This document shows, one piece after another, positions 1-10,785 of a stretch of 64,000 bases of DNA; position 1 is the first letter of the stretch; every line of letters starts with the position of its first letter. The notes under the pieces are model-generated. The model worked only from the letters and a program-made list of their open reading frames with translations, did not search any database and was not told where the DNA came from. The stretch is from Scilla litardierei (Eukaryota; Streptophyta; Magnoliopsida; Asparagales; Asparagaceae), in assembly GCA_030789695.1 (NCBI GenBank), contig CM061142.1:570639281-570703280 (forward strand), given 5' to 3'. Made by a program: the position numbers and the translations under genes.

Positions 1-1264
1 CAACGGGCGATCTGAGCGAGCCGAGGCTGATCGACCCCACCAATGGCGGCTCACGAACCCTTCGGCTTCTCGAACTTAAGGCGACTCCGCGAGTGGCGGG
101 GATAAGCTTCCCGCTACACGTGGCAGCATCTGAAGGCCGACGGCACTTCGGGACCCGCGCCTCAAAAATATCGAACGGGCCAACTCATGATGATGACTAA
201 TAAATGAGTCGACATCGACTGGCGAGCTCGTCAAAATCGGCAGAGGTCACATCGGCCGAGCCGAACCGGCCGAGGCCGATCAACCCGACCGATGGGGGCA
301 ATTGTTACGCCTATTTGACCGAGACCCATAAAGCACGAGCCCAGGAGCCCGACTACTGGTCAAAAGCCCATCTGCGTCCTCAAAGCCCATTCGACAAAGG
401 CCCTACAAGGGACCTTCTCGAACGTCGATCCGACCCGGCCCCAATAACCCGTTGGTCGCTCGCCCACTCCTGCGAAAACCACTCCCCCGGACGCGCGACC
501 ACTAAATAGCGATAATGGGGAGGTGCTGGCATGGTGGAGAGAGCGGCGGCGAGGGGGGACTGATGGGGCACGATCAATGGCGGGCATGGGACGTGGGCCA
601 GAGGTAATCACGCGGGAGCTCTACAAAAGGGCCAGGAAGACGAAGAAGAAATGGACCGCATCTCAGGTAACAAAACCTAAGGTACTCCATCAACGACCTC
701 GTTCCCCCAATTCATCTCCTTCCTCCCCCGCTCGCGCCGAGAGACGCCGTTACGATCTCCTCACGAGTCGGACCGTCTCCGCCGGGCCTCCTTTCTCAGA
801 TCTCTATCTTACTTAGGCATCGGAGGGGATTTGGCCGGAACCAAGGTCCGGTCCCCTGACGAGCATTCTCGTCTGCGCAGGTGGACAACAGATCAACGGT
901 CCGAGGCTACCCCTCGCCCCTCTCCGACCACTCGATCAACCGGACAGTGAGGCTTCCCCTCACCGTCAGCCTGCCGTGGCCGAGCACGTCCTACCGAGGC
1001 CGAGCGTCCTAATCGGGTCCGAGACTCTCCCTCGCCACCCGTCAGCTGTGCATCTACCCGGGCGACTGATGCTACCCCTCGTCCCCCTTCCAGCCGAGGC
1101 CGAGCACACCTGTCCGAGGCCAAGCGTCTCATCCAGGGCCGAGGCTTCCCCTCGCACCTTCTGCACCGACTCGAAGCCCCCGAGGGACCCAAAGCGGGCC
1201 CCTTGACCACGTTGACCGGGTTTTCCACGGTCAACGCTTTGCAGTGAGAAAACACTCTGAAACA
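1..1264 (+). mobile_element. 3' end of a Tat-like Ty3/gypsy retrotransposon
   Basis: Positions 1-302 match the sequence just inside the 3' LTR of the larger element at 28348-28650, and 303-1264 is an LTR of the same family. The short purine-rich run GATGGGGGCAAT directly before the LTR is the likely polypurine tract. The 5' part of the element lies outside the window. No coding sequence remains in this piece, so the gypsy/Tat assignment rests on homology to the element at 22180-29306. Short open frames here are shadows of GC-rich noncoding sequence. Confidence 0.8.
303..1264 (+). repeat. LTR (about 962 bp) of the Tat-like gypsy family
   Basis: It begins TGTTACGCC and ends ACTCTGAAACA, the same termini as the complete 5' LTR at 22180-23151, and the two align along their whole length. 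This copy is full length, unlike the truncated one at 28651-29306. The target-site duplication cannot be checked because the other end is outside the window. Confidence 0.8.
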
Positions 1265-1266
1265 CA

Positions 1267-2050
1267 GTGCAAAGGCAGGAGCGATGTGCATTCAACCGAA
1301 CGTGAATGCCCATGAGGTGCACGTATATCGGTCCAGCCTAGAGCCGCCGTTTGGCACCCGATCTATTACCTCGGCCTCCACCTTTACGGCAGTAGATCTC
1401 TCTATTGGCAGGGATTCCTGAGTAACAGGCGGTAACTGATATAATGGAGCCGGTGCAAAGGCAGGAGCGATGTGCATTCAACTGGAACGTGAATGCCCAT
1501 GAGGTGCACGTATATCGATCCAGCCTAGAGCCACCGTTTGGCACCCGATCTATTACCTAGGCCTCCACCTTTACAGCAGTAGTCCTCTCTATTGACAGGG
1601 ATTCCTGAGTAACAGGCGGGAACTGATATAATGGAGCTGGTGCAAAGGCAGGAGCGATGTGCATTCAACCGGAGCGTGAATGCCCATAAGGTGCACGTAT
1701 ATCGGTCGAGCCTAGAGCAGCCGTTTGGCACCCGATCTATTACCTCGGCCTCCACCTTTACGGCAGTAGTCCTCTCTATTGACAGGGATTCCTGAGAAAC
1801 AGGCGGGAACTGATATAATGGAGCCGGTGCAAAGGCAGGAGCGATGTGCATTCAACCAGAGCGTGAATGCCCATGAGGTGCACGTATATCGGTCCAGCCT
1901 AGAGCCGCCGTTTGGCACCCGATCTATTACCTCGGCCTCCACCTTTACGGCAGTAGACTTCTCTATTGACAGGGATTCCTGAGTAACAGGCGGGAACTGA
2001 TATAATGGAGCCGGTGCAAAGGCAGGAGCAATGTGTACTCAAACGGAACG
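1267..2050 (+). repeat. 187-bp tandem repeat, four units plus a partial
   Basis: The phrase GTGCAAAGGCAGGAGC recurs at 1267, 1453, 1640, 1827 and 2014, a period of 186-187 bp, with high identity between units. Each unit ends in CTGATATAATGGAGC, a TATA-like box about 10 bases before the recurring phrase. Only the last unit runs on into unique sequence. This looks like a tandemly duplicated U3/promoter block. A satellite is less likely with so few copies. Confidence 0.8.
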
Positions 2051-2640
2051 TGATCGTCAAGGTAATAGGTGCAATCAAGAGAAAGGGCTTTCTCCTCTCT
2101 TCCAAGAGAGTCTTCAACACACAACACACTTCTCCTTCAAGTTCTACTTCAAGGCATATGGGATTGTAAGTGTTGCTTTCATAATTTCATAACTTTCGTT
2201 ATTTTGTTTTTGTGCTAGGTTTGCAAGAGCGGTTTGCTTACTCACAAGTTGTAGGAGTGAAGGACATCGATTGTATTCGATTTCACTTGTAGGGTTGCTA
2301 CAAGTGGGTTTAAAGGCAACCTCAAGTTAGTGTTCTAACTTGAGTATCCGAAGGTATCTGGGTGGAAGGGACGTAGGATAACCGGGAACAAGGCGGGAAG
2401 TTACTTGGGTAATCCGAACACTTGAAACATAATTGCGTGTGCATTTGTTTATTATTTGGGTTTAATTTTAATTCCGCACTATATTTGTTGATCATATATC
2501 ATATATATGTGTGAATTTTTTGATATGGTCTCCATGTATGCTATATCTATATGTGTTGTGATTTGAGACGTTAAGTTTCCTTCGTGTGTCTCAATGTTGA
2601 TATTGGACTTTCGTTCCTCTTATCACCTAAGTTTATAATG
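2015..2640 (+). mobile_element. possible R-U5 part of a copia-type LTR
   Basis: After the last 187-bp unit the sequence becomes pyrimidine-rich leader, then a segment with AAGGGACGTAGGATAACC and ATTCCGCAC, then T-rich sequence. That layout resembles the transcribed part of plant copia LTRs. No terminal CA with a primer-binding site and no coding domain was found, so this is inference from general resemblance only. Confidence 0.35.
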
Positions 2641-3738
2641 TGGTTTTATGATTTTTTGGATTTTATATATATTTAGATTCTTATTTGGCACGATTGTTGT
2701 TATTTTACTGCCGCCTTTTGGATAATGCCATAGGGGGATCGAAATAAACAAACAGAATCGTAATGAATGTTCTATGTATGGTCTAATAAACAGACATACA
2801 AAAACTGGATGTAGGTTTCTACACTGTTTTTTTATACACCGGAAGTTGCTACATTGACTCTCCAAATTTGGATGGCCCTGTAGCAAACCGGCAAAATGAT
2901 TCCAGTTTTGCAGGGCGGTTGATGGAGGGAAAACGCCATATTTGGCGTGTTGTTGCAGTGTGGTTTGGAGATGATATAACCGGCCAACTTCCACTTAGAC
3001 TTGCATGGAGTCGTCGAATATAGCATAATTCACGTAAACTAAATATGGGAAAAAATACCTAATTAAATGTCACATCATCTACCAACTAGATTCAATGGGG
3101 TTGGATAGTGGGGTGTCGAGACTCGAGAATATATTGTGGGGCCCGCTAAACAATATGCGGACCTTCGCGTTCGAATGTTGTTAACTGGGCAATTTGCAGT
3201 AGGTTTCGCGTCGTTCCGCTGTGCTGCGTTGAAATATTCTATCTTTTTCCCTCTGTGGGCTCCACTTTAATGTGTTACTATTAATAAGACGAAAAGCGAT
3301 GGTACGTAGAGATGGAAATTGCGGATGAGGTGAGAGGTTGGTGGGACCACAAACAAGAATTCGACCGGTCTTCTACTCATCCAACTGCCGACTTTGCTGG
3401 TACTTTGTTTGAGAAAAGTTTTTCACGTAAGCGCCATATCAGCGAATATTTGTATCCATTCTGACAAGTAAAACATTTTAGTCGTTTAATATATCTCCTC
3501 ACACAACTGTATACTGTAATGCCATATGTGCACGATGAGGAAATTCGTATAATAAATCCAAATATTCGACCGCGCACAACTATCCCTCATTTACGCATAT
3601 ACTGCGCGTGACTAAATTATGTTTGCTCACCGCGCACATCGGTTCAAATTTTGCCCCGTTTTGCGAGCTCAGTAATTAATCCGCCGTTTGTTTATACTTG
3701 TAATAACAAACGGAAGAGCGAGAGAGTCAAGAAGCAAG
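2641..3738. other. AT-rich sequence without a recognisable gene
   Basis: No supported reading frame is present. From about 3570 to 3700 there are short GCGCACA-type motifs next to GCTCACCGCGCACA, the dispersed hairpin family seen around the MULE elements of this window. Confidence 0.6.
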
Positions 3739-3751
3739 ATGGCCACCCATA

Positions 3752-4799
3752 ATGCAGGACCCGGCAAAAAATTTGAGTTGCCGCCAAACTCGGAGTATTA
3801 ATGTAGCAGACCGCAAAAAACGCCACGAAGACCCCAGAAAACCCCGCCATGCGTCCGGTCAAGTGGAGGATATTTATCCCGCCAAATTTGGGGATATATC
3901 ACCATTCGCCATGATTTGTGCCTTCACTGCAGATATGGCTGAGAAATCATGTCAGTGGGACGAAGAAACTTTGCAAGGCCAGTCTTCAGAGGGAAGAAGA
4001 GACGGTGACGTAGCTGATAACCGTTCCCTTCATGACAGGGGGGATGTGAGGCCGCAGTTGCCTGAGACTCCCCTAAGGGATACGTGGCCATGGGGAGGTC
4101 TCGTTCCGGCAGGCTATGTCCACCCGGCGTACGAGGGGGCATTGCTGTTGAATCCGCCCACTGACGTTCCATCGGAAGGTACTAGGGGGAACCGTCACCG
4201 ACCCTTCTTCCCCGTCTGGGACGGCGAGTCTGTATTGGTGGATAGGGGGGTGGCCAGTCGGCTGGTGGAGAACTCCATCCTTCCAATTGACCAAAGTGTC
4301 CTGGGTCAAATTGACATTGAAAGGCTCGCTAACTCAGTTGTTTATGGCAGTTACCAGGTTAAGTACTAATGTCGTCTCGTTGTGCTGTTGCCTTACTCTT
4401 ACAGTCTTACTTATCCATGATTCCCTGCAGACATCATTGGTCGGGGCGGAACTACGTCGCCGAGTGGTGCAATTGTTGATTGCCGAGCGGAAAAAGGCGT
4501 TTTCCTTCGAATCTCAACTTAATGATTTGAAGGAGCAGCTGATGAAAGAGAGAGACCGCAGATCTCAGGCGGAGTGGGAGGTTGGGAAAGCTAAAGATCG
4601 GGCGGCCTCTATGTCAGCGGTTCGGAAGAGCTCCGAAGAGCGATGGTACGTAGAGAAGAGCAGTCTCTTGGCTCGTATAGCCGAGTTGGAGAGAAACTCG
4701 CTTCCTCCAAACTCGATTGCAGACGTGAGGCATGAGGCTGAGGCGAGGAAGCGTCAGCGATCTGGTCGGGAGTCCGGTGGAGGATCGGCCCAAACGTAG
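3752..4799 (+). CDS. two-exon coiled-coil protein, resembling the C-terminal half of a transposon-associated plant ORF
   Basis: Exon 1 (3752-4357) ends at CAG|GTTAAG. A 73-nt intron (4358-4430) ends in TTCCCTGCAG, and exon 2 (4431-4799) continues in phase 0, giving about 324 residues. The N-terminal 120 residues are low complexity. A block around residues 145-200 has the pattern PVWDGESVLVD...LP.D, followed by VGAELRRR and a Glu/Lys/Arg-rich region with coiled-coil character (residues ~210-290). This order resembles the C-terminal part of plant proteins annotated as putative gypsy-type transposon ORFs (PF04195-like), but the family is not certain. The start is uncertain: an in-frame ATG at 3935 would also work, and an ATG at 3739 is in another frame. 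The gene lies downstream of the 3' end of MULE-A, which points the other way. Confidence 0.45.
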
Positions 4800-5790
4800 G
4801 ACAGTTTGGCTACCAACGCCCCCTCCAGCAAGGCGTCTGTGTGAATCGTGGCCATCTTAGCACCCCAAATGGTTTTCATATTTTGAGAGGTGAACATGTG
4901 ATGGTTTACGTGTTAGTAATGAACCCCAAACATTTAATTGGCAATGAACACCGTCTGGTCCAGTCTTTTACCGCTTGTTAGTTTAATTATCTGTTTGCCA
5001 ACCATTAGCGATCTTCGTACACCGATTGCTTAATTTCTTGTGGATATTAAAACTATTAGCATACAGCCATCACAGAAATGGTCAAGGATGGTGTGAAATA
5101 TCGAAGTTTCCCGGGAATATACTTAGTGCACGTGAACTGCGTTGGAATTGAGCTTAGCATCACAGTGAACCAGATATACAATTTTTTTCTCATTGCTCAC
5201 ACCGGTCCCACCTTTTACCTGATGTGTATGGATGAATCTGATTTGTCAGTGTGTTTCATTGGAGTCATTTTCTCCAGCATTCACATAGCCTCTACATGCA
5301 TCGAGATTGTTACGTATAGAGTTTTCCTTTAAACGAACTTGGGATATTGGACTTATGCCATAGATTCAAGTAGACCATCGTCAAGGAGAGAAAGATTCAA
5401 GAATACGCATAGGTGGAAATCACTTCATGCAACATAAATAACACATTTACTACAGTATACGGTCTTCAACATCAATAACATACCAAAGCACACAATTATG
5501 AGTCCAACTCTTAGCATTCTCCTTTATGTCCGTTGTGCGCGGTGAGCAAATTTTTAATGCTGTAACATAAATTGCTCAAAGCTCACAATGGGCAAAATTA
5601 TGCCAGGCGTGCGAATTTAGCTACTGTATCCCATAACATAAATGTTCAAAGCGCACAACAAGCAAAGACATGATGGCGCGTTGAGTTCCCGTTGTGCAGA
5701 AATCCCATAGATTTTGTACAAAAATCCCAAAAAATTCAGTATATTCTTTCATTATAAACTCAGTCACTACATTTGCACAAAATTATAAAT
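4800..5790. other. noncoding 3' flank of MULE-A
   Basis: No supported gene. At 5520-5700 there are several copies of the GTTGTGCGCGGTGAGCAA / GCGCACAAC motif pair that marks noncoding parts of the MULE family here. The short open frame at 5078-5332 has no recognisable domain. Confidence 0.6.
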
Positions 5791-8517
5791 TCAATGCTCT
5801 AATGATACGATAATTACAGTGGGAGATTTGCCTACATCTTTACAGAATAATGTCTCGAATTGTCGCATCCTCTCTTCAAGGCCTTCCACCCATCCTTCGG
5901 CCGCAGGCAGGCGGTTAGCCTTCCATTGCCTTATTACCGGTGGGACTGGGCTTCTATCTTTAAGTTGAATATTTACAAAGTGATTATTATTTACAAAACC
6001 TATGGTGAAGGGACCACGTTTCGTACCTTGGTGTGGTCCTGATCTTAACGGAAAAAATGAAAGACATTGTTGCATTGACATCAGATGTATTACACAGTTA
6101 TAACGACTTGAGATAATATGTCCAACTTCAGGGAAGGTCATCCAATATTGCATCGGGGGGTGGTCACCCATATAGTTAATTGACACTACCTGTTCTTGTG
6201 CACTTTCCTCACCCATCACCTTTGAGTACACATCATAGTGGTCACGCAGCTCTTGAAGCAATTCTCTTCTGACCACCTTCCATTGGTCCTCTCCCATCCC
6301 TAGATGTGAAGATATAGCCCTGAAACCACAGTTCCCATCTGCCGTCACATCTGTGACGTTCGATATATATTTGGCGATTGCAGCGGGGAATTGATCAAGA
6401 TAAGGTATGCCTCCTTGAACGGCTCTAGCGTCCTTTGCTTCATAATTTGCTGCTGCAAATGAAGCTGTAGCAGAAACCCCAGTCATACTGCCAGATGTCG
6501 CGGCTTTGCCAGTTGGTTTATTTCTAGCAAGTTGAGGAGGAATGGGTGGGGCAGACGTATTTTTGATCCTTTTGGACCGTCTCGGCTGGACACGGCCGAC
6601 GCTTTCTTGTTTCGATGAGACTTCAGGTGGAATTTGAGCAGAGCAACTAGCCGCATCGCCGAAGTCATGATCAAAATGAGCAGGATGAATGGGGGTGGAT
6701 GTATCTTCATTTGTCAAATTATTATCCCTTTTTCTTCTTCCATTGAACACGACATTAACTTGCGACTCTGTAATCAGATTTGTCGCCGGGGTAGCTAGCT
6801 CCTTCAACTTAATTAACAACTCCTGCTTCATCGACCCATCAAGTTGAGCATAGAGCATGTGTATGCGCTCTAATTCAGCATGTATAAGCCCATCTTCTTC
6901 AGACAACAATTCCGGCTTAGCCTCCATGTCTAGCTGCTTCCAATGAGAATTTACGGCATCTAAGGGAATGGGGCGATTTTCCCTTGTGTATTTGCCAATC
7001 TCATTGGCACATGGTACACCATAAATCATTCTAGCTAGACAATCACCTGTGCATTGGTCCGTTCCCATAGGTTCAGATTTATCAGCTTCCACAGACATTA
7101 TCTTCAACACCGCAGCGGCTGTAAATCCTATCAGCTCCTTGAACAAGAACCCATGCACATTATGTTGCAACATGATCTTAGATTTCTCGAATGATGCCTT
7201 GATCTCGATATGCTGCCCCTCTAATGATTCATGTATGGTTGGCCAAGAAGCGGATAAACTGAAGGCCGATGAACCCAATGCCCTTTTAAGCTTAGAATGT
7301 TCAGTCTGTGCTCTTTTGGTCTGCCCTCTGTTGGTACTGACATTTCCAAAGTGGAGATTGCCATCTGTCCATACAAAAATAAACTTCTCCTTGTACTTGT
7401 CCAACCAAGATGTCTTCACATAGCTCACGACCCTTGTGTAATCTTTGTACTCGGTCTCCAATGCCTTCAGTTTAGCAACATACTCCTCCTCCTTGCGTGC
7501 CCCCACCAATAAATTCCAGCTAGAGATGAAACCTAACCATTTTTCTTGATCTTCAAAAGAGGGCTGGCAATTTTTGGCAATATTTTTGGATATGTGCATT
7601 CTACATATTTGGTGCACCGCAAGGGGAAATTCAGGGCCAATGGCATTCATAAGTGCTGGCTCCAGTGCTGACAAAATTACACGTGGCATCCTGTATCCCT
7701 GCAGCAAAGAGCTCAACTTCCCCAAGGCCCACAAGTAGTTCTCCTCACGTACGGCCTCCGTGTAACAAGATGCCGCTGCGAACTGAATATCTGTGGACGT
7801 CACCCCATACATCTCCATCAATGGTGGCCTGTTGCGGTTGGTCTTCAACGCGCAGTCCATAACCAGAATCTCTGGAAATTTTCGTAATAACTCAACCGAC
7901 TGCGGATGTGCCCAAAATATAGTCCTCACTGCAGTTGTCACTTCGTCCACTTCATGATACACAATGTAATTACGCTGTGTCAGTAGATTAAGGAATAGTT
8001 GCATTTCTGCTCTCCAGGCCATTTCCCCTGCCTTCATCCTCTGTCTGGCTTTATAAATAGTGTTGATTGTGGTAGATGTTGCATTATCCTTTTCCTTCAG
8101 GTATTTCAAGATTTCCCTTGGCCTAAGCAGTCTATGTGACAAGTCTCTCACCGTGGCCATCTCCCCACCTCCGAACCTCCTCTCATCTGGATGTCGCTCG
8201 ATGTACATTGCGGGTTTATGGTTGTGATTTCCACGTACAACTGTCAAAATCCACTTATCTGTTGCCACACCATTAGCCCTCAAGTAGAAGGGACATGAAC
8301 ACTTCTTGCTTCGAGTTGATTTTTTGGCCGATATATCCGGCCTGTGTGGCCGATATGTCCCACTTCTTTCACAACAAAAATAATAAGTTGGGACCCTATT
8401 GCCCTTTGTACTCATATTTGTTGATTTTGTAACAACCAAATTCCCGGTTTTCACACCGACCCCTTTTACCCATTTACCAAGCTCTTCTATGCTGGGGAAA
8501 ATTTTATTTGTTGTGAA
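5791..8517 (-). CDS. MULE-A: FAR1-MULE transposase-OTU fusion protein (N-terminus in assembly gap)
   Basis: 908 codons are visible, numbered here from the gap. Residues ~1-105 form a FAR1-type zinc finger (CCERSGTYR, KKCSCPF, HNH). Residues ~215-315 match the MULE transposase domain (MDCALKTN; ALMNAI; CRMHISKN), and residues ~380-445 its C-terminal block (WTDGNLHFGN, EIKASFEKS). Residues ~489-510 resemble a SWIM finger ending CAN instead of CAH. A basic and Pro/Ser-rich linker precedes an OTU-type cysteine protease domain with DGNC (Cys730) and NNNHF (His846). The first transposase acid is present (Asp221). The second aligned acid is Ala284, and the third aligns with Gln404 beside a 15-bp tandem duplication (7300-7329). 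The protein would bind transposon DNA and may cleave ubiquitin chains, but the transposase step is probably impaired. Start and upstream introns are hidden in the gap. Confidence 0.88.
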   Translation of the reverse strand, partial: FTTNKIFPSIEELGKWVKGVGVKTGNLVVTKSTNMSTKGNRVPTYYFCCERSGTYRPHRPDISAKKSTRSKKCSCPFYLRANGVATDKWILTVVRGNHNHKPAMYIERHPDERRFGGGEMATVRDLSHRLLRPREILKYLKEKDNATSTTINTIYKARQRMKAGEMAWRAEMQLFLNLLTQRNYIVYHEVDEVTTAVRTIFWAHPQSVELLRKFPEILVMDCALKTNRNRPPLMEMYGVTSTDIQFAAASCYTEAVREENYLWALGKLSSLLQGYRMPRVILSALEPALMNAIGPEFPLAVHQICRMHISKNIAKNCQPSFEDQEKWLGFISSWNLLVGARKEEEYVAKLKALETEYKDYTRVVSYVKTSWLDKYKEKFIFVWTDGNLHFGNVSTNRGQTKRAQTEHSKLKRALGSSAFSLSASWPTIHESLEGQHIEIKASFEKSKIMLQHNVHGFLFKELIGFTAAAVLKIMSVEADKSEPMGTDQCTGDCLARMIYGVPCANEIGKYTRENRPIPLDAVNSHWKQLDMEAKPELLSEEDGLIHAELERIHMLYAQLDGSMKQELLIKLKELATPATNLITESQVNVVFNGRRKRDNNLTNEDTSTPIHPAHFDHDFGDAASCSAQIPPEVSSKQESVGRVQPRRSKRIKNTSAPPIPPQLARNKPTGKAATSGSMTGVSATASFAAANYEAKDARAVQGGIPYLDQFPAAIAKYISNVTDVTADGNCGFRAISSHLGMGEDQWKVVRRELLQELRDHYDVYSKVMGEESAQEQVVSINYMGDHPPMQYWMTFPEVGHIISSRYNCVIHLMSMQQCLSFFPLRSGPHQGTKRGPFTIGFVNNNHFVNIQLKDRSPVPPVIRQWKANRLPAAEGWVEGLEERMRQFETLFCKDVGKSPTVIIVSLEH

Positions 8518-8519
8518 CT

Positions 8520-9019
8520 NNNNNNNNNNNNNNNNNNNNNNNNNNNNNNNNNNNNNNNNNNNNNNNNNNNNNNNNNNNNNNNNNNNNNNNNNNNNNNNNN
8601 NNNNNNNNNNNNNNNNNNNNNNNNNNNNNNNNNNNNNNNNNNNNNNNNNNNNNNNNNNNNNNNNNNNNNNNNNNNNNNNNNNNNNNNNNNNNNNNNNNNN
8701 NNNNNNNNNNNNNNNNNNNNNNNNNNNNNNNNNNNNNNNNNNNNNNNNNNNNNNNNNNNNNNNNNNNNNNNNNNNNNNNNNNNNNNNNNNNNNNNNNNNN
8801 NNNNNNNNNNNNNNNNNNNNNNNNNNNNNNNNNNNNNNNNNNNNNNNNNNNNNNNNNNNNNNNNNNNNNNNNNNNNNNNNNNNNNNNNNNNNNNNNNNNN
8901 NNNNNNNNNNNNNNNNNNNNNNNNNNNNNNNNNNNNNNNNNNNNNNNNNNNNNNNNNNNNNNNNNNNNNNNNNNNNNNNNNNNNNNNNNNNNNNNNNNNN
9001 NNNNNNNNNNNNNNNNNNN
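8520..9019. other. assembly gap, 500 N
   Basis: Exactly 500 N, probably a placeholder length. It hides the junction between the MULE-A coding region and the repeat array, including the N-terminus and promoter. Confidence 0.99.
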
Positions 9020-10785
9020 ACGCCTACTGTGTGAAGCAATTTCCATCCGCGCGCACGACGGGCAAAATAACGCCCGTCGTGCGTGTCGTCCGCGGGGGTT
9101 AAAACGCACAGGTGTCGATCAATTTCCATCCGCGCGCACGACGGGAAAAATTACCCCCGTCGTGCGCGTCGTGTGCGTGCAAACGCACAAGTGGGAGCAA
9201 TTTATAGCCGTGCGCACGACGGGCCAAATTACACCCGTCGTGCGCGAGGGGGAAAACGCAATCTGTAAAGCAATTTCCATCCGTGCGCACGACGGGCTAA
9301 CTTACCCCGTCGTGCGCGTGGGTTAAAACGCCTAGTGTAGAGCAATTTCCATCCGAGCGCACGACGGGCAAAATTAACCCCGTCGTGCGCGGGGGTTAAA
9401 ATGCACAAGTGTGTAGCAATTTCCATCCGAGCGCACGACGGGCAAAATTAACCCCGTCGTGCGCGGGGGTTAAAACACCTACTGTGTGAAGCAATTTCCA
9501 TCCGCGCGAACACGGGCAAAATAACCCCCATCGTGCGCGTCGTCCGCGGGGGTTTAAAACGCACAAGTGTCGAGCAATTTCCATCCGCGCGCACGACGTG
9601 CAAAATTACTCCCGTCGTGCGCGTCGTGTGCGGGCAAACGCACAAGTGTGGAGCAATATACAGCCGTGCGCACGACGGGCCAAATTACCCCCGTCGTGCG
9701 CGAGGGGGAAAACGCAATCTGTAAAGCAATTTCCATCCTCGCGCACGACGGGCAAACTTACCCCGTCGTGCGCGTGGGTTAAAACGCCTAGTGTGGAGCA
9801 ATTTCCATCCGAGCGCACGACGGACATAATTAACCCCGTCGTCCGCGGGGGTTAAAACGAACAAGTGTGCATCAAATTCCATCCGCGCGCACGACGGGCA
9901 AAATAACCCCCGTCGTGCGCGTCGTCCGCGGGGGTTAAAACGCACAAGTGTCGAGCAATTTCCATCCGCGCGCACGACGTGCAAAATTACCCCCGTCATG
10001 TGTGTGGGTTAAAACGCCTAGTGTGCAGCAATTTCCATCCGAGCGCACGACGTGTAAACTTACCCCGTCGGGCGCGTCGGTTAAAACGCCTATTGTGCAG
10101 CAATTTCCATCCTAGCGCACGACGGGCAAAATTAACCCCGTCGTGCGCGGGGGTTAAAACGCCTAGTGTGAATCAATTACTCCCGTCGTGGGCTCGTGCG
10201 CGGGAAACACACAAGTTTGGAGCATTTATCAAACGTGCGCACGACAGGCAAAAATTACCCCCGTAGTGCGGGAGGGGTAAAACGCAACGGGTAAACCAAT
10301 TTCCATCCGCGCGCACGACGGGTAAAATTCCCCCGTCGTGCACGGGGCTTAAAACGGACAAGTGTTGAGCAATTTCCATCCGGGCGCACGACGGGCAAAA
10401 TTAACCACGTCGTCCGCGGGGGTTAAAACGCACAAGTGTGAAGCAATTTCCATCCGTGCGGATGACGGGCAAAATAATCCCCGTCGTGCGCCTTTTCTGC
10501 GTGGCTTAAAACGCACAAGTGTAGAGCATTTTCCAGCCGCTCGAACGAAGGGCAAAAATACGCCCCGTCGTGCATGCGGGTTAAAACGCCTAGTGTGAAG
10601 CAATTTCCATCTGCGCGTACGATAGGCAAAATTTTCCCCCGTCGTGCGTGTCGTGCGCGGGGCTAAAACTTACAAGTGTGGAGCATTTTCCATTCGCGCG
10701 CACGACGGGCAAAATTATCCCCGTCGTGCGCGTCGTCCGCGGGGCGTAAAAAGCACAAGTGACAAGTGTGGTGAAATTTCCATAC
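9020..10785 (+). repeat. GC-rich tandem array A upstream of MULE-A
   Basis: Degenerate units of about 70-85 bp each contain an inverted repeat: GCGCACGACGGG, an A/T-rich spacer such as CAAAATTAC, then CCCGTCGTGCGC. Units are joined by linkers such as TTAAAACGCACAAGTGT and GCAATTTCCATCC. Variant linkers recur at intervals (for example CGCAATCTGTAAAGC at 9257 and 9713), which suggests a higher-order repeat. CpG density is far above that of the flanks. Arginine-rich open frames inside are by-products of the repeat and not genes. It belongs to the same family as arrays 13625-14290 and 42652-45830. Confidence 0.93.

Noticed and set aside
1267..2050. 187-bp repeat as centromeric satellite
   Set aside because: Only four copies, with a TATA-like box in each unit and transition into LTR-like leader sequence.
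8399..9129. Open frames running through the N gap
   Set aside because: Their continuity is created by N bases. The start near 9129 lies in array sequence, so only the part below 8517 is accepted.
9020..10785. CRISPR-like regular repeats with palindromic cores
   Set aside because: Units are degenerate, the spacers are themselves repeated, there are no cas genes, and the sequence is plant nuclear DNA. It is a transposon-associated tandem array.
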